Below, piece after piece: positions 9,992 through 19,400 of a DNA stretch of 64,000 nucleotides (positions are counted from its first letter, which is position 1; each line of letters starts with the position of its first letter). Source of the DNA: Haematococcus lacustris. Its lineage: Eukaryota; Chlorophyta; Chlorophyceae; Chlamydomonadales; Haematococcaceae. The stretch is from NCBI GenBank assembly GCA_030144725.1, contig JASKMD010000005.1:2225476-2289475 (forward strand). The letters run 5' to 3'. The translations under genes and the position numbers were made by a program. Below the pieces are notes generated by a model. It saw only the letters and a list, made by a program, of their open reading frames with translations, did not search any database and had not been told where the DNA came from.

Positions 9992-12900
9992 TTAATCGCT
10001 ATCATCAGAGCTGTCATCACGCGCCGCCGCCTTGTGTGCTCGGTGTTGCGCTTTGCGCTTAGCTATGCCGTGGGCTTTCGCCGCAAGCACCTTGCGTTTG
10101 TCGCTGAATACCCATGTTCGACAGGCCTTACCCTCCAGCTCCACGTTCTTCTCTTTGGTAGCGTCCCAGCCGATCGTGCGACGATGTTCATACCCTGCAC
10201 AGGCGCCGCACGCGCCCGCGCTAGCAGCCGACCAATAAAAGCAGCATGGTAGTGAGCCCGACTTAAGCGACACATGCTTCAATTCTGGAGCTGGAGCGGA
10301 TGCGGAACGGATGGTGCATGGCTCTTACGAGCAACACTCTGCACAAGCTGCAGCCAAGTAGCATCTGCATGGCTCTAAATGACAAAAGGCAGGCACCTGG
10401 ATAGGAGGTGTGATTGAAAGGTAGGCAGCCGGATGCAAAGTAGCCAGCAGCCTTGGCCAGCTCCACAATCTTCCACTCATCGTAGGGCAGGCCTGTGGGC
10501 AAGAGCATGCAGCTCGCATAGCAGCCAGTGCCTGCACTGGTTGCACTGCAGCAAACTGATTAATGAAGGAACAAAGGGGGCGAGGTGGTTGGGTGGGACA
10601 AGGCGGCGGATGGACAAGACATGGTGGGGCATGCGCATGGGTGCGAGACGGGCATGGGAAAGAGGGCTGGTGAGGATGAGGATGATGGCTTCCACCCCTT
10701 GAGCCATTAGCTGTTCAGCTGCTTGACAGCAGCAGGGTGGCAGGGTGGCTGCGTGACAGTAGCAGGGTGGCAGGGTGGCAGGGTAGCTAGCTTGACAGCA
10801 GCAGGCTTCGCCGAAGAGTAGGGCCGACTCCCGGGTGAGCTTTGTGGCTGTGCAGGACGAGGGGTGGCAAGGCAGGTGGTGGGTAAGAGCCATGCCTGGC
10901 TGCCGGTGATGAGAGCTGTTGCAGGCTGAAAGGCCTGAGGCAAGGCAAGGCGAGGTGACCCATGTGCGCATTCTACCACACATGGAGCACCACACCTTGC
11001 CGGGGGGGTTGCTGCCTACAGGTACCTGCTCATGATGTAGTGTGACCAGCTCCTCACCTGACTTTAGTGTGACCATCACCTGCCCTGGTGGCGGTGTGAT
11101 GGGTCCTTTGGCTGTGAACAGGGGTCCAGCTGCTGGGGTCGTCAGCAGGGGCCGGGCAGCTGCGAAGAAGCTGGCCAGCAGGCGCTGGTTGGACAGGATG
11201 TTGTGGTCCTGGTCCTTGATGCCAGCGCCTGAGGCCACAAGGGGAATGGCTGAGAGGTCAAGTGAAGGGGAGTTCTGGACCCATCGCAAGCCCAGGCTAT
11301 TGCAGGTTGGGGTCACAGAGTGAATCCAGAGGTCATGCTGAGTAGAAATTGAGACCCACTGCCGGGCCAGGCTCCTGAGGTCAGAGCCCGAGGCCAGTCT
11401 AAGCCTACGCTAAGCTCACTGAACAAGGCTGTGGGGGGATCACTAAACCCCTTCTTATGTCCTAGAGCCACCAATGGCTGTACGCGGGGCGGGGCTAGGG
11501 CTAGGGCACAGTATTTGGCTGGTAGCAAGCATTGGGTAGCATTTGGCTGGTAGCAAGCATTTTACCCCATTGTCTTTTGACGCTGCACAGGCAGCACAGG
11601 CAGCACCAGCAAGCACAGGCAAGCGCCTGGCTGAAGCACTCGCTCCCACCTGCCCTCCCTCGTGAGACAAGAGTCACCACGGCACCTGCCTGCATGCGGG
11701 AAGTTGAACACGACCTTCGTGAAACCAGCGGGGCGGGCCTTCAGCTCCTTGCAGGACATTAACCGCGTGGCGTCCACCCCGTGCAACACATGGCCGCCGA
11801 GGTCTTTAAAGCTGGCCAGGTGGCGCGCGGCGTCCGGGTATTTGTCCGTGACAGCCTGCGCAACGCAAGGATGTGAGCGGGGCGCAGCGCGATGTGCAGG
11901 TTTGTCGGGCAGCTAGCCAAGATTATGACGGCGCGAGGTGGTTTGAGCTTGGTGCCTCAGCCGCGGCCTCAACTTGCTGCCCGGCCAACCCTTGCGACCG
12001 TCACCTGCGCGGTGTCCAGAGACGTGGCTACGACCAGCTCCGCGTCGCCCAGCACCTCCGCCAGCGCTGCTGCGAAGGAAAAGTTGCCTGCGACGGTGGG
12101 AGGAAAGGGGCAGAGAGGTAGCCGGCAGGGCATTGTCAGAGGTGCAAGCCAGGGTGGAAGGGAGATGCAGCGCGGGGCAGGAGCCTGCAGTCAGTTACAA
12201 TCCGACGTGTTGACCTCAATCTGACCCAGATGTAACGACCCAGATGGTATAGGCCCTGCCCCAGGCACCCCTGGCCTAAATCCCTACACTGCACCCCACT
12301 GCACCTTCCTTGCCTCTCCCTGCCCTCCCGCCCCTCCTGCCCCCCTGCCGCCCACTACCACGCTGCCCTCACCTTCCCCCACCAGCAGGATGGTGTCCTC
12401 AGTGCTGAAAGGCACCTTAGCCATCCCCCGCTGAACCTTTGCTTCCCCCTTCACCCATGCAGCCCCTGTGAGCCCAGCAGCCCCTGGCCCCTGCTCTGCT
12501 GCCCTGCTGCTACCCTCAGCTGCTGGCAGCACAGGGATGTGGCAGCTGTCATTGCTGCCGCCACCCCGTCCACCGTCTCCAAGGGCATGTGGCTGCAGCT
12601 GCCCCTGAGGGGAGGTGGGTGCATGCAGGCTCTGCCCCTGCCCCTGAGTGTCCTCAGGCTGCTGTGCCGCCTGGGTCGCAGTGGGTGATGGCGGGTGGGC
12701 TGCTGCGGCCTGGGTCAGGGTCACATTACGCTGCTTAGGGGTGTGGCTTTTGCCTCTGGCTTTCTGGACGCCGCTGGGCCGGGCAGGGCCGGGTTGCTTG
12801 CGTGGCTGACCGTCTGTAGGCCGGGTATGTTTGTTGGCCCTGCAGGCGTGCAAGCAGAGGGGGCCTGCTGAGGGGGGTGGCTGTAGCACAACAGGCAGGA

Positions 12901-13211
12901 GGTGGATGAGCAGGGGGGCGGTGGGATGGGTTGTATGGCAGGGGGCCAGAGAGGACGTTGGCCAAAAAGAGAGAGGAGATAAAGCGAGGTGAGGAGGAAG
13001 AAGTTGCTAAGTAAGAGGCAAAGGGGAGTGAACTGAGAGGTTGTTGTTGCTGGTTGTTCACAAGGTAAGTGTGAAGTGGAGCACTGCATCAGGTGTAAAG
13101 GTGCCGCCATATCTGTCTCTAGCCTCCCTTGCCTTACTTGGCCCTGCTCCCTTTGTTGTACACCTGTTTGCAGCTTTGCTTCAACCGCAGCTTACGCCCC
13201 TTCTTGGCCAT
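9992..13211 (-). CDS. BMT5-like 25S rRNA (uridine-N3) methyltransferase, DUF2431 family
   Basis: Seven exons on the minus strand (13138-13211, 12373-12839, 12005-12087, 11690-11855, 11058-11228, 10397-10492, 9992-10194) total 1260 nt, giving 419 residues and TAA. The start MAKKGRKLRLKQSCKQ is basic, as expected for a nucleolar protein. Family motifs in order are ILLVGEGNFSFAAAL (SAM-binding loop), VVATSLDT, HGVDATRL, VVFNFPHAG, DHNILSNQRLLASFF, GQVMVTLKSGLPYDEWKI and YPGYEHRRTIGWDA. Yeast BMT5 makes m3U in 25S rRNA; the same role is inferred here. Exon 2 carries a long Gln/Ala/Pro-rich insert before the SAM loop. The intron after 11690 needs a GC donor to keep frame. Intron 1 contains repeat R1 copy B. 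The C-terminus is Asp/Ser-rich. Confidence 0.87.
12859..13030. repeat. Interspersed repeat R1, copy B, in intron 1 of the methyltransferase
   Basis: Second copy of the sequence at 9551-9722. It lies fully within the first intron of the minus-strand gene, so it does not touch the coding sequence. Confidence 0.75.
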
Positions 13212-14897
13212 GACGGCCGCTAGTACGCAGAGAGCATACCTGGAGTTTCCCTTTCCTTTGTGCCTTTAAGCTGGCATCGCTGTGGAGTCCGCAGGCTTGC
13301 GCGCTGAGTGGGCCGCCCCACACACCTCGGCTTGCATTCTCCATGCAAGGGAGTGTACATCGAAGGAAAATCGCATTCTACTGCCGACGGGGTGCTGTCG
13401 TTTATGTCACTGACCAAATTCACTTGTTTATTACCAGACAAGGAGAATGAGCAGTGCCACCTGTGTTAGCAGCGTTGCCCTAGCCACACCTTGTCTAAAT
13501 GCATCAAGCTGCTTAACAGCCTGGTTTTGACAGCTATGTGCACGAGAGCTCTGTGTGCGGCCAAAAGGCGACTAGCAGCTAGCAGCCTCCCATCAACACT
13601 CACACGGCTTGCACACAGCTTTGTCCACCCCGCCTCGCCTTGCCCCAGACTTGGTCTGTAGAGATGCACACGGAGGTTTTGTGGGCCTGCTTAATAGTCT
13701 GTAATGGACCTCACTTCCGCCCCACTCCGGTTGCCGGCGCTCCGGTTAGATGCCAACCTCAGGCGTTCCCAACATGGGGTTGGCAATCTTCATGCAACTG
13801 CAGCCCATCTACTCCATCATTTGATGTAACGTTTGCTGCGTCTGCTGCAATGCGATAATGCGCGTTTTGTGTAAGACTGGAATTGCCATCAGAGTCGTTC
13901 GATGCGGGCAGCCACATGTGACCCCGGATGTGTCCCAGTTACAGACCGTGGTTAGCTACACTGGTAAGCTACGTCCTTGGCTATCCGTTAGCGATGCACG
14001 ACATGTCGGTGGCGCACACCACCGAAGTCCGGCAAACATGGCTGCGAGAGCTTCCTGATGGTGCAGGCCGCTTGGCGAGGATGTGACAAAACACGAATCC
14101 GAGTGTGGCAGCGCTATATCGCTGTAATGGTAGGCGGCACAGTAGGGCCTAGTAACCCCCTCCAGCTATTATCCGCTTTATGTTTTGCACCACTGAACAA
14201 ACAACCTGGCCTCACTCGGATTTGTTATACCATACTCAATGACGCGTCCGTGGCACTATGCAACTCAATCATTGGGTCTGTATGTGACAAGATTGACCCC
14301 TTACAAGGTACACATGGTCACCCCCGCCACTGGCTGCACCCCTGATAACTATCCGACTGATCTTTAAGAGTTTTTCAGCGATTCTTGCGCAGGGCGGTGC
14401 AGCTCACCAGCGCGAGGCTAGCGGGCTGCTCGGGCTGATGTGCACCTGTGCCGGGGCGGGCGGGGGTGTTGAGAATTCTGGTCGCGTTGTGCCGGAATTG
14501 GCCTGCTTAGTGGGGCTGTGATCGGCGAATAGCTATCTCGCTCAGCGGCTCAGCTTTTCAAAATTTTGAATTTCTTGTCGGGCGCAGGACCCCCCCGACA
14601 TGTGTTCTAGTGCTAGTGCTAGTGCTGATAATTTGCTCGATAGTGCTAGTATAGCTTGTGCGCTGTCCCTGCGTGCGACTCGTGTCACGTAAGACCATGT
14701 GGAATTTGCATGAAAAGGGCACTTTTCCGGCCGTTCTCACTGTCCAACCAGGGCGGCAGGATGTGAACTGCCAGTTCTGTGCGGCTCCTTGTGTGGGCTT
14801 CTATCATGTAATCAGGACATAAACGCGTTGTGTTCATGTTTGGGCCGTTTGTGATGCTCCTAAGTAGACCCCCATGCACCTTACATAACCAGCCAAA
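13212..14897. other. Intergenic, no gene recognised; scattered element-like fragments
   Basis: Short open frames lack family resemblance. A segment around 13673 (GGTTTTGTGGGCCTGCTTAA) resembles the terminus of the Fanzor-end block, and 13759-13795 resembles 63074-63105 (both contain CCAACATGGGGTTGG). The stretch is probably made of old mobile-element pieces, including the 3' flank of the transposase gene that ends at 14898. Confidence 0.4.
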
Positions 14898-17698
14898 TCA
14901 GCCATATAAACGGTTCACCTCATATTCAAACTCCAGCTGCTCACTCCTTAGGTCCCTCACCACCAAACGACGCAGTTTCCGACGTTCCTTTGGCCTATCC
15001 AAACCCATGTGCTGGCAATATCGTGCACAGTGTGTGTTGGTCAGTTTGCCAAAGCACACCTCATCGTGCAACAAATCGGGATAGAACCACATCAACAATG
15101 CATAACACTCTTCGTCATCATACACCTCCTTCACAGTGTCTTGAAACATGGGCATGGGCTCAAGTGGGGTAGTGGTGTCAGGCTTCATGCATGGCAGGCA
15201 TGGCACATTCATGCACGTGCTGCATGCACAAGCAGCCATGGCCCATTGAGGCTGCTCCCTGTCAGGTGTGAACACCATGCGGTGCATTGCCCTGCACCCC
15301 TCCACCTTATCATGCATGCGCTCCACATCAGCCTCTGGCATACTGCATACACCTGCTTGCCTAGCGTCGTCCAGCACCAGGTAGCGCCGACGCATGATGT
15401 GTCCACGTTGCCGGTGGCTGGCACTGGTGTCTTGTGCATGGCATGGTACAGCAAAATGCTTGTTAGCCCAATCTGTCAGCACAGCAGCCCCACACACTTT
15501 CCCCACCAGTTCAGGATGGACTAACATCTGCTCCCTCCACTCCCTCTTAGCCACCCCACCCTCAGAGTCATGCGTGCTCTTGAAATGCGATGTGGCACCA
15601 TATGACCATTGCACTGGCACCCCAAACCTATTGGCTAGATGCCAATGCAACCTAATGGCCTTGGCCCCCTTGAACTGTGATGCACAACCATCTGACCACA
15701 AACACAGCTGCCTCATGTCCATCTTGCCCACCCACCCCTCTCCATCGTCCCTCCCCTTACTCACTCCATCGGTGTTGCTGGCCTCACCCTGGATGCCATC
15801 CGGGTGCCTCCTGCCTTGCAGCAAACACTCAATCACTTGCACAAGGGCTGTGGTGGAAGCCTCAGCAGACTGGTCACACCTGTCAGCACTCACAAACACT
15901 GACTCCTCCCTGTAGTTGCCCGCCATGTCCTGGTAGTGTGCACATGCCACGAACACTGACATGGTCCTCTGCTTCCAATATGCTCCCTGACATGCTATGT
16001 CTTGGTGGATGGTGAGCTTCTCTGACCAGTCACACGACACGACAACTAGCCCCGGTGTGTTGCGCACAGCGGCACAGTGCGCCCTAAAGGTGGCACGCTG
16101 ATGCCTGGCAAGGTATTGATGCCCTTTGCCCCTCACCATGCCCCTCACCATGCCCCTCACCATGCCCCTCACCATGCCCCTCACCATGCCCCTCACCATG
16201 CAGCCACCCAGCCAACCAGCCTGCAGCAGGCCACCCTACCCATGCAGCCCTACCAGCCCATGCAGCCAGCCTACCCAGCGGTCATGCGCACGTAGTAGCG
16301 CCGCACGTCCTTGTACATGGGTGACGGACTGCTGTGTTCCTCGAAGAAGGTGCGCACGTACTCCAGCTGCTCCTGGCTGAGACAGCGGCGGCCGCGCTGG
16401 AGGGGCGCTGCTGCCCAGTCTGCTGCTGCGCCAGCTGCCAGGTTGGACAAGTGGCTCCTCCTGGCACGCTTGACTGCATGGGGCGTGATGCCCAGCTGCC
16501 TGGCCGTCCTCTTGATGCCATGCTGCTCAATGCCCCTGCCCATAGTCATGATCAAGGCAGTGTTCAACGGCTGCTGGTTTGTTGAGCGCTGCCCACCCGG
16601 GGCGGGCTTGATGCCGGCAAGCACAGGCCTGAGTGACTCCACCATGATGCCCCCCAGCACCTGGTCAGGGGTGGGGGGGACCACGCCAGTAGGCAGGCTG
16701 ACCACAGACCGCATGCGGCGGTGCTGCTGCAGCCTGTCCAGCAGCCCTGCACCCGCCTCCACTGGGTACTTCTGAAACTCATTAAGCAGTGGTTGCAGCT
16801 TCCGCTGCCAAGCCTGGGGGGAGTGGCTGAGGGACTGTGGCTGCTGCTGCTGCTGACGGTGCGAGCGCAAGTCCCACACCGGGCGTGGGGAGAGCGGCTG
16901 TTCGGTGCAAGGCGGGGAAGAGGTTGCAGGGAGGAGAATGCCCATGCCCTTTCCCCTGTTGCCCCTGCCCTTTGCCCCCCCCCCTGCTGCCCCGGCTGCC
17001 TCTGACTCTGCAGCAGCTCTAAGCACAGCAGCCACAGCTGCCGCAGCAATTGATGCTGCCGCTCCTTGAGGCTCATCCAACCTGCACAGCAGCAGCAGCA
17101 GCAACAGCAGGGCAGCTGGGGTGGATGTCTAGCTATGGCTGGTGACAAGCAAGATGGTAGTAGTAGTAGTTGGGGCAACACTCACTTTGCAGGTTGGGAA
17201 GGCAGAATGCCCATGCCCATGCAGCTGGTGTTGCTGCTCAGCCAACTGCTGCTCCCTCAGGTGCATGTCTGCCTGCTGCTGCTGCAGCTGCTGTTGCTGT
17301 TCAGCCACCTGCTGCTCCTTACGTTGAAGTTCATCCTGCTGCAGGTCCTGCAGCTGTTGCTGTAGATGTTGCAAGCGGCGGGTGTCAGTAGCTTGCTGCT
17401 CCCTCTGCTGCAGTTCAGGCTGCAGCTGGTGCAACTGAGCCTCATAAGCACGAGCATCAGCCTGTGCCTGGGCCTCAGCCTCATAAGCACCAGCATCAGC
17501 CTCATAAGCACCAGCCTCATCAGCACCAGCCTCATCAGCCTCATAAGCACCAGCATCAGCCTGTGCCTGGGTCTCAGCCTCAGCAGCACCAGCCTGGGCC
17601 TTGGCTTCAGCCTCAGCAGCCCTGCGCTGTGCCACAACCTCCCTCGCTTTTTGCGCACCGGCACATCTAGCCATCACCCCCCTTTTCTTGGTAACCAT
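14898..17698 (-). CDS. DDE-type transposase-like gene with coiled coil and HTH-like region
   Basis: Three minus-strand open blocks appear to form one element gene. The 5' block starts MVTKKRGVMARCAGAQKARE (17698) and runs into an Ala/Glu/Gln-rich coiled coil, ending at a GTGAGT donor near 17180. The middle block (about 17095-16271) contains GIKRTARQLGITPHAVKRAR, which reads like a helix-turn-helix. The 3' block (16199-14898) carries VVSCDWSEKLTIHQD, WSDGCASQFKG and HFKSTHDSEGG, spaced as the three acidic positions of an RNase-H-fold DDE nuclease, followed by Cys-rich sequence and a stop. The acceptor for the middle block does not keep frame with the obvious donor, so the splicing is unresolved or the gene is damaged. 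I cannot name the superfamily. Confidence 0.5.
16126..16200. repeat. 12-bp minisatellite (ATGCCCCTCACC)n
   Basis: About six copies lie between the middle and 3' blocks of the transposase-like gene. On the minus strand they read as repeated Met-Val-Arg-Gly, so apparent start codons here are repeat artefacts. The repeat may be intronic or an in-frame linker. Confidence 0.85.
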
Positions 17699-19400
17699 GG
17701 CGTTTACAGGCCTGCACAACGGCAAACACTTCTCACAGCTCAGTGTCTGCATGTTTTTCACTAATTCTTGCCGTTCGTGGTTGCTCAGAAGCCACAAGCA
17801 CCAGTAATCAGGAACTCTTGTGCAACCTAAAAATGGCTGCAACATGTGGACTGAACCTGTTTTCAGCAACAATCCACAATCGCGGTCACGCTCCCAACCC
17901 GCAATGCCATCGACCTGCAGAGGCGCCGTTTGATGACAAAAGGTGACACTTTGGAGCGGGGGGCAAGGAAGCAGGCCGGGAAGCAGCAGGTGAGCTTGGG
18001 AGAGGGTCTCGATTCGTGCTAGGACGTTGCAGCACTGATGCGTGCTAACCTGAAAAGTTGGCATGTCCAGTCAGGATGCGCCATTCACGCCGCTCTGGGT
18101 CCAGGCTGCCTAATGCCGTCGCTAAATGTGTCTGCGACGCTCCAGAACACGTCGCGTGTTGAGGCCAGCCACCCGGCAAAACGCTGGGGCTGTCTGCACT
18201 CTATTCGGGCCATCAGCAACTCATCGCACAAATCGGCGGCCTCATCCGTGCAGAAATGAGTTAGAAAGTTATCTCTTGAGCCATGGGGGTGCAGCCAATG
18301 GCGGGGGTGACCACATGCTGATGGCTACAGGTTCACGAGGGGACGACCGAGCTTGTCTTACAACTTCACCACGTGGCCCCACCAACACAACTTAACCCAC
18401 CATCTCCCAACCTCGTCTACTCCGCCCAGCTCCCAGTAGCCCCTCCTCCCAGCAGCCTCTCCAAGTGCCGGCAATTCTTCGTCTCTGAGCAGTGCGTCCT
18501 CCTTAACCCACACCGGCCAGGCAAGACATCCACAGCCCTCATGCTACACCTTGAGTTGTTGCCATCTCCCCCTCAGCAGCAGCTGACACCTGCAGGCACC
18601 ACCCCTGAGCTGGCTGTGCCTGCTGGAGCACCCCCTCAGCAGCAGCGGCAAGCACGTCACGTAAGCGTGAGGCACCTGCAGCTAACAAGTCGAGGGCAGC
18701 AAAGCAAGGTGAGACAACACCACGTACTGCACCTAGCACCTTGTTTCAGCGTAGTAGAGCAGCCGGTAATGCACTTGCGCCAGCAGCAGCACCAAAAGCT
18801 AATAGTGGTATCCAGTCGTCACGACTGCCGTCGTCGCGTCCACATGCCAAAAGCAAAACATTTTCCGACTGCTGCTGCGCGTTGCAGGTGCCCCTCACAA
18901 CAGTGTGGCGAAGCGTGCTAGAGCGGCGCGCCTCGCATGTGGCGAAATCGCATGAATTCAAATGTGTATCTTTGGGCAGGCACTGAGCACCGCTGAGAGT
19001 GAGATAGTTTTTGCTGCGTCTGCCATCTCGTAGCTATGTCTCTCCTCTGTTCAAAGCACTGTTTACATATATTTTTGACTGAGTGGCTGCGGAGATACGG
19101 GCTTCGTATCACAGGGGGGTGGTTTTCAGGTAGTTGGGAACGCCTGAGCCAACCTGATGCACACCCCAACACAGCCACTCCGCTTGGATAATGTAACTAA
19201 ATCCCTGAGATGCCCCCGAGGGCGAAACGCAAGCGCCCCGTCTCTCCCACGCGGAGTGCAGCCGGTAAGCCGAGATGCTCAACGACAGGCTAGACTCCCC
19301 CGAAGTTAACTGACGACGCGACGCAGTGTGCGCCACGCGACATTGCGACTCCGTGCATCAAATCCTGCCGTGCGTGTGCTGTGCTTTCCCGTGTCTGCAG
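17699..19400. other. No confident gene; possible 5' exon of the Fanzor gene
   Basis: On the plus strand at about 18640-18888 there is an open frame with basic, Lys/Arg/Ala/Ser-rich sequence (STSRKREAPAANKSRAAKQG), which would suit an N-terminal nuclear-localisation exon of the downstream Fanzor. I could not find a donor that joins it in phase to the acceptor at 19400, so the link is only a suggestion. The rest shows nothing recognisable. Confidence 0.3.

Noticed and set aside
9793..10020. Minus-strand ORF conserved between 9793-10020 and 22423-22647
   Set aside because: The shared part is the Fanzor-end block; most differences between the copies are non-synonymous, so coding constraint is not supported.
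16126..16200. Protein start with repeated Met-Val-Arg-Gly
   Set aside because: It is a 12-bp minisatellite read in frame; the Met codons are not evidence of initiation.
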